Source: Rosa chinensis
Lineage: Eukaryota > Streptophyta > Magnoliopsida > Rosales > Rosaceae
Assembly: GCF_002994745.2 (NCBI RefSeq)
Contig: NC_037092.1
Coordinates: forward strand, 2,718,501 to 2,782,500
Length of the DNA stretch: 64,000 nt
Reading direction: 5' to 3'
Positions 50,304 through 62,159 of this stretch are shown here, in pieces. Position 1 is the stretch's first letter. Each line of letters opens with the position of its first letter. The notes below the pieces were generated by a model. That model was not told where the DNA came from. It was given only the letters and a program-made list of their open reading frames with translations, and did not search any database. Both the position numbers and the translations under genes were made by a program.

Positions 50304-52913
50304 TTGGGGACTCCCACGGCCAATATGGCCGAGGATGAAGTACTTAAGCTCTTTGGCCCTCACAGTCCCAAGGGATGTTATCAGGGACAACAAACTTCCC
50401 AAAGTGTGTTTAAGAGGATAAAGGAATCTGAAAACGCCGAAAGCGGACGACTTTCGGTGAGGAGAAGGTTGACTTTTGAGGATCATGATCTTGAAGGAAA
50501 TTTTGCTGATGGTTTCAATGGCCGACGACGATCAGGTTTTGACCAAGATGATCGATTTTATGACCAAGATTATTTTGCTAGAAATAGAGGTCGAAGACCT
50601 TATAGGACATATCGGCCACCATATACTCATGATAATAGGTGGTATGGCCGAGCGGCCAGAGATCAGCCATTTTCCCCTTTGACAAAAACTCAAAAGAGAC
50701 GTATGCAAAGGGAAGTGGAGGCCGCAAGGCAGCAAGGGTCAGAAGGGCAGGAAGTCAGACTCTCTACTGAAGCAGATAACAAAGAAGCCCCTATAATAAG
50801 AGAGGACTTTCATAAGGATTCAAGAGAACCTATGGAACTTGAGACCATTGGTGACCATTTTGAAAATGTCCTTAGTTTCCCAAAGCTACCCCATCTGCGG
50901 TTTACTGAAGAAGGGGTTAAGGTCTTCAAACATCTCCACCCTCCATTTAAGTTGGCTGAATTAGAAACAATGAGAAAGTTTCACCAGAAACATTCAGCCC
51001 TTGCAATTTATGGGCTTCCAAGGAGTCAAGACTATATTCTCAATACAATAGTAGCAAATTCTGATGCCGATCATGCTCTGATTCGGCAGGGTTTCCATAG
51101 CCGATTCATTACACCTGGTTTAAAAGCTTTGTATCAAGCACATCGCAAAGGAATCCAAAAGAAGGATATAGTCGCTCAAATCCCAGTTTCAGAAGCCAAC
51201 TTTCATTTCCTTAGATGTTTTCATAGAAGTCACTCGACTGAGGAAACCTATGGCATAACGCCAGAAGAGGTCCAGCTCGCAAGGGAACTTGATGATTATT
51301 TAGAAAAGAAAGACTTCGCAACTGAAGAGCAAGCGAAAGCCGATGCCAAAGCTAAGGATATTGAACAACAGAAGGAAGTACAGAAGGCGGCTATGGATAA
51401 GACGCCAAATGGAAAAGTCCCTACCATAAGAGTACTGAGAGGACAGGATCCGCCGTTCTCAAATCAAGATCTGGGGATGATGAAAAAATATCATAGGATG
51501 TATTCAGCATTGGCCACGTATGGCCTAACTGAGGAGGAAAGCGCGATGATGAAAATGTTGGAAAAGGATCTGTCTTCAGAGTCATACCTCATCACTGAGG
51601 ATTTTAGCATTGGCTTAAAAATCAGTTATCAGGCAATGATGGAGAATTGTAAGCTGGAAGCCAATACTGATAACTTACCTATTTCTGATGCTGACCTGAC
51701 TTACCTCCGCACCTACCATAAACAACATCCAGCTGCTGAGATTTATGGATTCATGTCTGCTGAAAGCAGATTACTAGATAATTTGTCCAAATACCTGCGG
51801 GCTCGTGCAATCGAGTGGCAAGCAGAGACAGAGAAGGCATCCACCAAGCTGACAACTGGGGCCATTGAAGAATTGAAGAAAGAGCAAGCCAGTCTCAATC
51901 AACAGTTGAAGGATGAGGGAATGGTAGAAGGTGCTGCCACGAATAATGGTAAGCAAGATGATTTTGGAGACGAGGGTGATGAGGAAGTCGATTATGGGGA
52001 AGAAGAAGAACAAGGTGACTATGATAATGAGAATGGACTCGACTACGACATTGGGGATGACACAGCTTTTGACATAGAAACCTTATCCCCATTTTACAAG
52101 GGCGAGGCCGCCTTTGGAAAAGGAGAAGGTAACACAATGGACATCAACATGGTTTATGTCCTACCTTCAGAACTCAAAGCTCAACCAGGTCAGTCAAATG
52201 AACTGATCGGCGACTTTGTTGCCGATCGACAACCTCGATTTGAGATTGATGAAGTCAATGCCCAATTGAAGGATGAAGAAGGCCGTGTGGTACTCACAAA
52301 ACCAACGGCCAAAATGGCTCAACATTTGAAGCCGTTATACATCACGGCTTACATAGAGGGATATCCAATAACGAAAGTTTTGGTGGACAACGGTGCAGCA
52401 GTTAATGTGTTACCTACAGCCGTCATGAAGAAATTACGCAGGACTGAATCCGATTTGCTCCCTTCGGACATTACAGTGAGCAACTTCTCTGGAGGTAAGA
52501 GTAGGCCAAGAGGTATTCTCCCCCTCGATGTCACCGTGGGGGAAAAGACAAACATGACGGCTTTCTTCGTGGTCTATTCATCTGCTCATTACAATGCATT
52601 GCTTGGCCGTGATTGGATTCACCAGAACATGTGTGTACCTTCTTCCCTGCATCAAGTTTTGATCTTCTGGCATGGCGACAAAATTGAGGTCATTCCAGCA
52701 GACAATAACCCATTTCAGGCATCCACCAATGTAGTGGAAGCAAGGTTTTACGAGGATGATATTGGTTATTTCACTTTCAGTGGACGAGATAGTAAGGGCC
52801 GACCTACCCAAGTTACGGCCCAGAAAATTGTCAACCTAGGGAGTGAGGATGTTTTGCAAGATGCAGAGCGTCCAACCCTGGTTGACTTCTTCAAGAACAA
52901 TATCAATGTCTAG
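50304..52913 (+). CDS. Long linker protein with fourfold HxxH...YG repeats plus protease (second Gypsy)
   Basis: An uninterrupted frame of 869 codons. The N-terminal third is basic, with Arg/Tyr/Asp-rich tracts. Four repeats of about 30 residues follow: MRKFHQKHSALAIYG (near residue 222), LRCFHRSHSTEETYG (near 302), MKKYHRMYSALATYG (near 393) and LRTYHKQHPAAEIYG (near 467), each followed by an acidic leucine-rich helix. Repeats 1-2 and 3-4 also share their spacers, so the block looks like a duplicated pair. An acidic stretch comes next, then the protease (VLVDNGAAVNVLP, near residue 694) and a YNALLGRDWIH signature. I do not recognise the repeats. It probably begins earlier as part of the gag-pol polyprotein. 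Confidence 0.85.
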   Translation: MGTPTANMAEDEVLKLFGPHSPKGCYQGQQTSQSVFKRIKESENAESGRLSVRRRLTFEDHDLEGNFADGFNGRRRSGFDQDDRFYDQDYFARNRGRRPYRTYRPPYTHDNRWYGRAARDQPFSPLTKTQKRRMQREVEAARQQGSEGQEVRLSTEADNKEAPIIREDFHKDSREPMELETIGDHFENVLSFPKLPHLRFTEEGVKVFKHLHPPFKLAELETMRKFHQKHSALAIYGLPRSQDYILNTIVANSDADHALIRQGFHSRFITPGLKALYQAHRKGIQKKDIVAQIPVSEANFHFLRCFHRSHSTEETYGITPEEVQLARELDDYLEKKDFATEEQAKADAKAKDIEQQKEVQKAAMDKTPNGKVPTIRVLRGQDPPFSNQDLGMMKKYHRMYSALATYGLTEEESAMMKMLEKDLSSESYLITEDFSIGLKISYQAMMENCKLEANTDNLPISDADLTYLRTYHKQHPAAEIYGFMSAESRLLDNLSKYLRARAIEWQAETEKASTKLTTGAIEELKKEQASLNQQLKDEGMVEGAATNNGKQDDFGDEGDEEVDYGEEEEQGDYDNENGLDYDIGDDTAFDIETLSPFYKGEAAFGKGEGNTMDINMVYVLPSELKAQPGQSNELIGDFVADRQPRFEIDEVNAQLKDEEGRVVLTKPTAKMAQHLKPLYITAYIEGYPITKVLVDNGAAVNVLPTAVMKKLRRTESDLLPSDITVSNFSGGKSRPRGILPLDVTVGEKTNMTAFFVVYSSAHYNALLGRDWIHQNMCVPSSLHQVLIFWHGDKIEVIPADNNPFQASTNVVEARFYEDDIGYFTFSGRDSKGRPTQVTAQKIVNLGSEDVLQDAERPTLVDFFKNNINV

Positions 52914-54264
52914 AGACCCAAGGTCTCTAGAAAGAAAGGCCGCAGTCCGATCTATTTTAGGACGTTTGCTGGCCTATTGGGCCGACAGGACTACCAAGTC
53001 TAACTCGGCCATCAACTTAATAGAATATATTACAGAACAACAGGAAGAAGAACCGTAGTTGGAAGACATCGGCCCAGCCCCGGCCGAATTGGAAGATATT
53101 GAAGCCGAAACTCAAGATCCCGTAGATCAAATTAACTTGGCAGATGAGGATAACCCTCGACTGATCTCTATCAGTAGACTTCTCGATCCAGAACTGCGAA
53201 CAGCGATGGAGGCATTATTGAGAGAATACAAGGATTGTTTTGCATGGGAGTACCATGAAATGCCTGGGCTCGATAGAAGTTTAGTAGAACATGTGTTACC
53301 TCTTAGAGATAATTGTAAACCTTATAAACAAGCTCCGAGTTCAATTGGGAGCATGTTGGCTCAAGACAATGATCAAGGAAAAGAGCAAGCCATCCATTAT
53401 TTGAGCAGAGTCCTCACACCTGTTGAGATAAGATATTCGCCGATTGAAAAACTATGCCTCGTGCTCTACTTTTCGGCGATTAAATTACGACATTTTATGT
53501 TACCATCAGTTGTTCATATAATTTCACAAACGGATTTAATTAAATATATGTTGACTCGGCCGATCATCAAAGGCCGAATTGGAAAATGGACAATGGCGCT
53601 TTCTGAATTTACTTTCAAATACGTGACTCAGAAGTCAGTCAAAGGTCAGGCATTGGCTTAATTTCTTGCTGACCACCCTTCTGTTGAAATTGAAGATATG
53701 GAGAACGTTGAAATAGATACTGCACAAGTCGGCCAGATGTATCACGAGCCTTGGCTACTATATTTTGATGGCTCAAGCACCAGTGACTCCGCCGGGGCAG
53801 GAATAGTGATTGAATCTCCAACCGGCCAAAAGCATCAATATGCCTTCAAACTGGACTTTGACTGCACAAATAACCAGGCAGAATATGAAGCCTTAATAAT
53901 TGGTCTGGAAGTATTGGAAGAACTTGGAGCAACACGAGTTAAGGTGTTTGGGGATTCCCTGCTAGTCATCAATCAAATGCTCCAGGTTTTTAGATGTTCA
54001 AATCTCTCGTTGGCCACTTATTATGCCGCAGCACAACAATTGCTTATTTGTTTTCATGATGTGGAATTTCACCATCTGCCGCGAGCACTCAATTGTGAAG
54101 CGAATGGAATGGCTCAAATTGCTTCTGGTGTCTGCATCCCGGAAGGCCAGACTAACAAAATCATCACAATTGAGAGAAAATCGTTGCATCTTTGGCCGAG
54201 AGAGGTATGCCAGCTGATGTCTTTGAGCTTGACGTACCACTTGGTGATTGGAGATTTTACATAA
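52914..54264 (+). pseudogene. RNase H and aRNH of the second Gypsy, RT deleted
   Basis: The frame after protease reads ALLREYKDCFAWEYHEMPGL, the usual RT lead-in. At about 53340 it jumps from CKPYKQAPSS to MLAQDNDQGKEQAIHYLSR, which belongs to RNase H. The RT fingers, palm and YVDD box are missing. A stop follows at 53659. The aRNH starts near 53750 (LLYFDGSSTSDSAGAGIV, AEYEALIIGLEVLEEL, FGDSLLVINQM) and its frame breaks near 54200. Confidence 0.88.
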
Positions 54265-55520
54265 TCCAACACCTTTTGATGAAAACTGATGGAGGTGGGA
54301 GCCGAAAAATCAAAATGTTGTCTAGCCAATTCATTATTAAAAATGGTGAACTGCTGAGGAAAAGTCCTGATGATGACCTCCTTCTTCGTTGCCTTGGCTC
54401 TGACGATACCCAGCTCGTAATGGCTGAAGTTCATGAGGGTATTTGCGGAGCACACCAGGCTGGGCTTAAAATGAGGTGGTTAATTAGGAGACATGGCTAC
54501 TACTGGCCAACTATTCTTAAAGACTGTATTGAGTATGCTTGAGGTTGTGCTCCATGCCAACTTCATGGGTCCATTCAGAGAGTTCCAGCTTTCCCCATGA
54601 ATCCAATAGTCAAGCCATGGCCTTTTCGGGGCTGGGCAATGGATATAATTGGCCAAATCTCTCCCCCATCTTCTAAACAGCACAGATGGATTCTGGTAGC
54701 CACAGACTACTTTACAAAATGGGTGGAAGCCGTTCCATTCACCTCTATAAGTAGTGCCGAGGTGATCAAATTCATTGAGCAAAACATCATTCACCGCTTC
54801 GGTATTCCAGAAACTATAACAACTGACCGAGGATCGGTATTCATAGCTGAAGCCATGATCAAACGGATGGCCGAATATAAGATTACAATGCAGCAATCGA
54901 CACCCTATTATGCTCAGGCTAATGGACAGGCTGAGGCCACAAACAAGGTCCTCATCCAAATTGTGGAGAAGATGATTCAGGAAAATCCGCGTGATTGGCA
55001 CAATCTTCTATCAGAAACTTTATGGGCTTATCGGACCTCCAAACGCTCGGCTACAGGGACAACTCCCTTTGCTCTGACTTATGGACATGATGCAATTTTA
55101 CCGATGGAAATGACAGTCAAATCACTGAGAGTTGCAATGCAAAACAATCTCACAGCCGACGAATATAGTCCGGCAATGTTGCAAGAACTAGAAGATCTTG
55201 ACCAGGCGCGGTTGGATGCATATGATCGGCTTCAAGCTCAAAAGAAGGCTGTCGCTCGTGCTTACAATAAAAAGACCAGATACAAGAGTTTTGGGGAAGG
55301 CGAGCTGGTATGGAAAGCAGTGTTACCCATCGGCACGAAGGATCCCAGATTTGGAAAATGGTCACCAAATTGGGAGGGTCCGTTTATTATTGACAAAGTT
55401 CTCGGGAAATGAGCATATCATTTGCGAGATAAAGATGGCGAACGACACGCAATGCCCATTAATGGCCAATACCTAAAGAAATATTATCCCACAATGTGGG
55501 AAGCGCGAGCTACTAAATAA
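54192..55520 (+). pseudogene. Integrase of the second Gypsy
   Basis: Zinc region with VHEGICGAHQAG and, beyond a TGA at 54540-54542 (arginine in relatives), GCAPCQLHG. The core has AMDIIGQISPP, TTDRGSVF and the glutamate in NGQAEATNK, so DDE is complete. A second TGA lies at 55410-55412. The C-terminal domain ends near KKYYPTMWEARATK at 55520. Confidence 0.88.
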
Positions 55521-55802
55521 TGGTGTAACCAAAAGATGGCCACTAGTTTATGTTTATATGTTTAGGCCATCTTGATTCTGGCCGATGCAATTAAGCCGAA
55601 AAGATTATTTTTATCAGATTTCCAGTTTGTTTGCTTACTTCACTTACTACTACAAGATATTATCTATCCATGACCCAACGATGTTTATGATCATCTACCG
55701 GCAAGCAAATAATTAATTAAGTTTTTCGTCGGCCCATAACTTTCAAATGTTTACAAAAAAAAACCGGCCAATGGCCGACAAAAGAGCCACATACATCAAT
55801 CA

Positions 55803-58800
55803 TCATTCCTCGGCTAATAAAGCTTTAAGAGCTCCCAAGGTACAACCAGTGTCCTGAAGGTCACTCTCAAGTTGCATACACCTAGGCTTGGAATTTTTCA
55901 ATTCGGCCTCTATCTTTTTCAGTTGTCCTTGGCTTTGGAAACACTGCTTACTCCTTTGAAAGAGCTTTTCCCCCACTTCTTGTCTCTCTTGTTTCAAGGA
56001 TGCCAATTGTCTTTCCAACTCATTTATCTTGCCTTCAAGAGACTCCACAACTCGTTTTTGTTCCATACACCACCCAAACTCAGGAACTAAGGCTTTCTTC
56101 ATTTGCTCACAAGCCAAGATTTGTTGTCTCCTTTTTTCTATTTCTTGATACGAACCAGCTACACGGGATATTTGTTGGGTCAATACTTCTAGCTTCTCAC
56201 CAATGAGGGCTACCTTGGGAGGGGCAAAGTATTTGGCTCCAAGTAACAAATCCAAGGCCACTTTCACTTTTGATAGTTGGCCTGTTTCCACAAATTCTTT
56301 TAATGGCCGCGCTAACGTTTCCTTTACCACCTTCAGAGCCCCATCAATTTCCTCCCTTGATGTCAATTGAGCGGTCGGTAACTGCGAAATGGCCGAGCAA
56401 CATTCTGGTTGGATTAGAGCATCGGCCGAAAATGCCCTCATGAAAGCTTGCAGTTCGGCTTCAAACCTTTGATGACTTTCCTATAATGTCAGCCACTACC
56501 AATTATTTCTTCAGCATACAAAATGGAAATCATCACAAAATATGTTTGGTACATACTTACCGGTTCGTTAGCCGACACTAGTTTCTCACTAAGCGATGAA
56601 GTTACCGACAAGGGAGTACTGGCCTGCGTTGAAGTTTGAGTGAGTACAAGTGCCTCCTCAATATTCATCACTTCACTTTCGGCCACTCTTTCAACAGACA
56701 CTATCTCCCCTGCAGGTTCATCACTGACTGGTTGGTCACCTTTGTTAATGGTTAGTTCCACAGATTCCTCTGTTTCACTAGGAATGACATTTTGGATGCT
56801 TGCTAGCTGCAAATTTGTGATACCAAGTAAGTCATATATATATACTCAAGATAATATCCAATTACTCTCTAAAACAATGTGTCCTACCTTAAGTCTCTCT
56901 GGACGGCTTCGTTTGGCCACGCACAATTGTTCTTTACTTTCAGAGGATTGATCGTCTTGTTTTGCCGATTGTTTCGCTGGAGGAGATTGAGACATTGAAG
57001 ACATGGTGGCACCATCTGTTATTCAAAGGAGACCAAACAGAAACGCCATTAGCCATCGGCCATGATTTCTTACATAATGGCCGAATGCAATTCAAATTGA
57101 TTTCGGCCTACCTTTGGCAGCCTCAGTGGCCGCACTATGGATGGCCTTTCTCTTTGTACTACCTTTAGTACACTTTTTCAAAGACTCTTGGCCACCTACA
57201 ATCAACAAACCCCAAGTTGATGAACAAACTAAAAACATGTGAATAAATGAAAGTACACTTGGGAAGGGGGAACAACTTACTTATACTTGGGATTGCTTTA
57301 GCAACTTTGCTTGTTATTTTACCACGCCTTACAACTTTCGGCTTCTCTTGTACCCATGGATTTCCTGCAAAAGCTGATCGCCTAGCTGACACCAACCCAT
57401 CTTTAAAAATGCTTCCTACTCATTTCGCCCACCACTCTCTGAACTTGGAGGAACTCTTGCTAGTTGCTATTCTTGTCTTCATGGGAAAGCTCATGTTGTA
57501 CACAAATGCCTTATTATACTGCTCAATGTCGTCCTCGTTGGAAAAAACGGCTCGTAATGAACTATATCGGTTTGACTATTCTGGAACCGGAGCAGGTATG
57601 GCTTGATAATATCCCAACTGACGACTGAAATAGGTTGTTGAATATAACTCCACTCCACACTTGAGTGTCTTACCAGACAAGGCACCCCAGAAGAGATCCC
57701 TCATACCTATTGCACTCTTCCAAGCTGAACACGCAGTCTCCCATCTCGTCTCGCTTTCTGAGGCGTGTTGGCTGATATCCACGGCAAGGTAGGGTGGATA
57801 CTTCCTGTTGAAACAAACAGCATACTGTTCTGCAGAAAATTCTGGACACGTGAACAAAATCTCAAAACACTCTTCTGCCGAATGAGGTAATAACTCAAGC
57901 GGAGCCAACTATTGTCCAAGAGTGGTGTCTGCGGCCAATGCTATACCTGGTTGTCTGAACGCAGGGAAATAAGTCTGAAGCCACAACTGAAAAATCCACA
58001 ATGGCCCAGGCCAATTTGGGTTCACTCCTTTAGTCACACAATGGTGAAGACATCTGTACAAGTGGGCTAGCACAAATGGACCAAGAGCTAATGGCTGATC
58101 ACTCTCTTGCACTTCTTTGCTTGCTAATGCTTCAACCAACTTGTAGTATTCCACATTCACTTTTTTAGAAGTTGTGCACACTAAGAACTTACATATCCAA
58201 AAGGCAAGAAACGCCGCATGCTCTACAGGAGTAACTTCCATTGTCTCCTGTTGGCTTTCCTCTTTCTCCTTCGGACTGCCATCACTATCAGGTGACTTCC
58301 TCACCAAGCCGCTGTTAAACACCTCAATCCATGTATTATAATTGGCAACGGTCGGTGTGCCTTTACTTCGATCTCTTAGCTCACCACCAAGATCAATGTC
58401 AAACTTTCCTTTTGCGAATACAATATCCACCACTTGCCCATGTGGCGGCAGGCCTATAATGGCCGCTTTATCAATCAAGGTCAGACTCAGTGCACCAAAC
58501 TGAAGCTCAAGAGAGTTTGTCTGAGAACTCCAAAAACACATCGCGGCAACCAGCAAGGGGCGGTCACAAGGAATAGTAATGGTGGAAAGCTTGATGGCGT
58601 CGTAGATCCCAAGCCGTCTCCATACATCCCCAAATCGCTTCTCGACTCGTTCTACCCACGGAATCCAGTTGGCCGTTTCACCAGGCCATTTTCCTGGTTT
58701 TGTTCCCCATGTTCCCCATGCTTTTCCTTCACTGAAGTAGCTAGAATCATCTACTTCATGCGGGCTCACAACTTTTTCCACATCGGCCGGTATATCACTA

Positions 58801-58984
58801 TGGAAACTTGGGCCAAGTTGACGTACCCCACCTTCATTCGGGACTCGTTGTGTTATTCTATTCATGAAGGCCGAGGCATTCTTTTCAGTGGCTTGACTTA
58901 GTGCTTCCGCAAATGCAAATGAGCGTTTGGTGATACTTTTTGTTTGCCTTCATAATTGTCTTCTCCGGTCCCTTTCGAAGCCAT
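55803..58984 (-). pseudogene. Antisense spliced gene in the second Gypsy: plant mobile domain plus coiled coil
   Basis: Five coding exons on the minus strand: 58984-57281, 57195-57112, 57015-56888, 56806-56561 and 56480-55803. All four introns (80-96 bp) are GT-AG. Exon 1 starts MASKGTGEDN, shifts frame near 58930, then carries a plant mobile domain: WIPWVERVEKRFGDVWRRLG, CFWSSQTNSLELQFGAL and TLIDKAAIIGLP are its signatures. Stops in exon 1 (TAG near 57910 and 57575, TGA near 57425) look like CAG-to-TAG and CGA-to-TGA changes. Exon 5 is a long coiled coil (KINELERQLASLKQERQEVG). Host PMD proteins such as MAIN and MAIL1 act in the nucleus on gene and transposon silencing. The role here is unknown. 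Confidence 0.85.
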
Positions 58985-59100
58985 TGCTTGAACAACCAAG
59001 TCCTACATGATATAGAGCATAATTGGTTATCACACCATGTTTCTCAGAGTACACCAAGTTTCTCGTTATTCGGTGATATTCGCCGAAAACCACGAAACTT

Positions 59101-59117
59101 GGGGGGGGGGGGGGGGG
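59101..59117 (+). other. Upstream polypurine-like tract, 17 Gs
   Basis: GAAACTT followed by 17 Gs, about 120 bp from the antisense gene's ATG. The flanking 35 bp resemble those of the true tract near 62142, so it is a duplicate. Confidence 0.75.
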
Positions 59118-62100
59118 CGCAAAGGCATATCACATGCATATGAACCAAGACTTTGTGAAAATATTGAAAATAGCCGAGGGCAATATAACGGCAATGCCTC
59201 CGGGTAAATATTTATCAAGAAAATATGCGTGCATGATTGTGCATTTGGTGTTTAATATATAGCAAGTTACTCATTGACTGACTTTATGACCCTGCTGCCA
59301 TGCTTTTCAAATGCATAGCTATAAGTTCATAAAGAAAGCTACCGAAATGAGGACATTAGCACAAGTTTCACTTTATATGACCTTTCAAACCATATATATA
59401 AGTGATAAATAATTAAATATGCAATTAAAGTGCTAGTCATGATAATTATGAATGAAGTGATGATTACGGGGTCTTTGAAAAGATAAAGCCACATATGGTT
59501 CGGTCAATTGCATCAAAATAAAGATGGGAACTTGACAACTATGCAGCATATATTAATTGACAGCAATTGCAATTAATTGACAGCAATTGCATCAAAATAA
59601 AGCTGGGACAATTGACAGCAATGCAGCATATATTAATTGCATGGGGGGCCGTTTGCTAACTTATGTTGCAACATATAGCTCATATAATTGCTGTTCGTTA
59701 GTAAAACTTGAGGTTGGATTAGTGATACCCAAGCCTCAATTGGATGATTTCTCAACTTGTCAAATCCTCAGCTTGTTTTTGAAAGGAAATTCTCAGCTTA
59801 TTGAGACATACTATGCAGCATTTCATTCAAAATGAAATAAATTGGTTTATATGATCATATCTTATAGAATTATTGCAATCAAATTATCATATAAATGAAG
59901 CAATTCTGTTTACAATAAACGTAGACTGTCTCAAAGCAAAAGGTAACAGAAAGTTGTGGGGTAGCATTCAGTACCTCAATAAAATATAAAATAAAAAAAA
60001 ACAAAAAAAAAAACAGAAGACGTCCCCATCGAATGCTTAATTGCAGAAGAAATTACAAGCAGAGGACAAGTTGGTGAGAAGCTAGGAACAAGCTGGGAAC
60101 TTGACAACTAGGAAGTGTTGACCCAAATACTTGGAGCATATTGCAGAAGAAATTACAAGTAGTCGAATGCTTAATTGCAGAAGAAATTACAAGCAGAGGA
60201 CAAGTTTTATGGGTAGCTCAAAGACGTCCCCATCGAATGCTTAATTGCAGTCAGTTTAGTTCATGGCATATACTGTAGATTTCTGGGAAAATAAGAACAC
60301 AAGTGCAGAATGCTATAATTGCACAACTAACTACCCCAAAATACGAAATTGCATTTCAAAAGCAAGAGCTATACCTGTAATTCAAGGTTACCCAGTCATT
60401 ATACAGCTCTGTTAGAGTAGAATTTGTTCAAATTCGAGATACCCAGCCTTGATTTCAACTTTAGAACAATGGAAGAGATGACTATAAGATGCCGAGTTCG
60501 AGATCTGCAGAAGAGATATTCATCAGATTTGGCAAATCTGAGTTTTCTGGTTCTCCATGTCAAGTAAAAAGTTCAAGATCGTACCTTTCGTGTAATGATG
60601 ATAGTTGATTTCATCACCTACTCCTTCCATGCCTAGTTCATTTGTTGAAGATTTGACAGATTTGAAGATGGGTCTGTGTGAGCTTGAAGACCACCCACAG
60701 CAAAGCTTGGTTTGTGTTTTTTGTCAAAGAGAGAAGGAAGAGTTAACATGTGGTCGTGAGGAGCTGAAATGATAAGAAGGGAAAGAATGATAAAAGGGAA
60801 AAGTGAAAATCACAAATGGGTCGACCCGTAGAAAAATGGGTGCACAGCCAACCCGAAAAAAGAGAAAGAAAGACGAAGGGAGTTGGCTGCCAAATTTTCT
60901 TTGCGTTGGCTGACTATTCTTTCATTTGGCTGCCCAAGTTTTCTTTGCGCTGGCTGACTATTCTTTCATTTGGCTGCCCAAGTTTTCTTTGCGTTGGCTA
61001 ACTATTCTTTCATTTGGCTGACACTTTCTTTTGAGTTGGCCACCAACTCTCATTTTGAGTTAGCTCACTTTGTTTTAAGTCTTTGCGTTGGCTAACTATT
61101 CTTTCATTTGGCTGACACTTTCTTTTGAGTTGGCCACCAACTCTCATTTTGAGTTAGCTCACTTTCTTTTAAGTTGGCTGACTTGAATTTCCTCATGCAT
61201 TTGGCCAACTTGAAAATTGACTCCCTTGATGGCTTACTCTCTTTTGTTGGCCAACTTGGATTTTCTCACTTATTGGCCAATTTGAATTTTTCATTTGTTG
61301 GCTTACCCGAAATAGCTTTATTAGCCAATTTGAAAATTTCCATGTGTTGGCCAACATGAGCTACAACTTGGCTTTCTTGTAATGTCTTCACTTGAGTTGC
61401 CCAATCCTTGGCATTTTTTCACGTGTTGGCTCTCTCATTTAACGGCCAACTCAAGTTTTATTATCGGCTACTCAAATAAGCTCTTTATGGGGTTCTTTAT
61501 TGGCCTTTGCTAGCCACTTTGCTTACTCTCTCTTACTTAGCCAATTTGAAAATTTCCATGTGTTGGCCAACATGAGCTGCAAATTGGATTTCTCGCGATA
61601 TTTTTCGTTTGTTGGCTAATACTTCGCATTTTTCACTTGTTGGCTTCCATGAGCCATTTTCACGTGTTGGCCAACTCTAGTTCTATCAATCGGCCACACT
61701 CGAGTAAATTAATTGTTGGCCTTCGTTAGCCGATATGCCTATTCACTCTTCTGTTGGCCGATTTGAAAATCAATAGTCATTGGCTTCCATGTATCTATTA
61801 AATTGTTGGCCACCAAAAGTTATATTCCTGTGTTGTCCTACTTAACTTGGTTTGGCTTACTAACGAACAACTCCCTTCCCTACTCAAATATCATTTTCTC
61901 AAGTTGTCTGGTTACTTAACTTACTAGAGCATAGGTACAGCAGCCAACTTATCAACTCGGATTTCGGCCATTAAATTTGGTTCGCCAATTTAGTTGATTT
62001 TCCGAAATTTCATTCGACCAAGAAAATGCATTCTAGCCATCGAGGAGCATTATACCTGCGTTTTTCGGAAGTCGATCGAGGGGCCAAGATGACTCAAATT

Positions 62101-62136
62101 TCTCAACCACTCAGCGACATTCGCTGATGCTTAAGA
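59118..62136. repeat. Repeat-rich 3' region of the second Gypsy
   Basis: No coding. Direct repeats include AATTGCATCAAAATAAAG and GCAGCATATATTAATTG (59510-59640), CATCGAATGCTTAATTGCAG (60027-60250), tandem GGCTGACTATTCTTTCATTT units (60900-61015), and a block of about 90 bp given twice (60995-61070 and 61088-61165). From 61165 to 61800 the words TTGGCCAA and GTTGGC recur at high density. This is the hypervariable 3' untranslated region of Tat-type elements. On its minus strand it is also the upstream region of the antisense gene. Confidence 0.75.
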
Positions 62137-62141
62137 AACTT

Positions 62142-62156
62142 GGGGGGGGGGGGGGG
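62142..62156 (+). other. Polypurine tract of the second Gypsy, 15 Gs
   Basis: AGAAACTT, 15 Gs and CAA lead into the 3' LTR at 62160. Priming site for plus-strand synthesis. Confidence 0.8.
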
Positions 62157-62159
62157 CAA

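Noticed and set aside
59101..59117. G-run as sequencing or assembly error
   Set aside because: The same tract with similar flanks occurs before the 3' LTR at 62142, so it is a real duplicated polypurine tract, although the exact number of Gs is uncertain.
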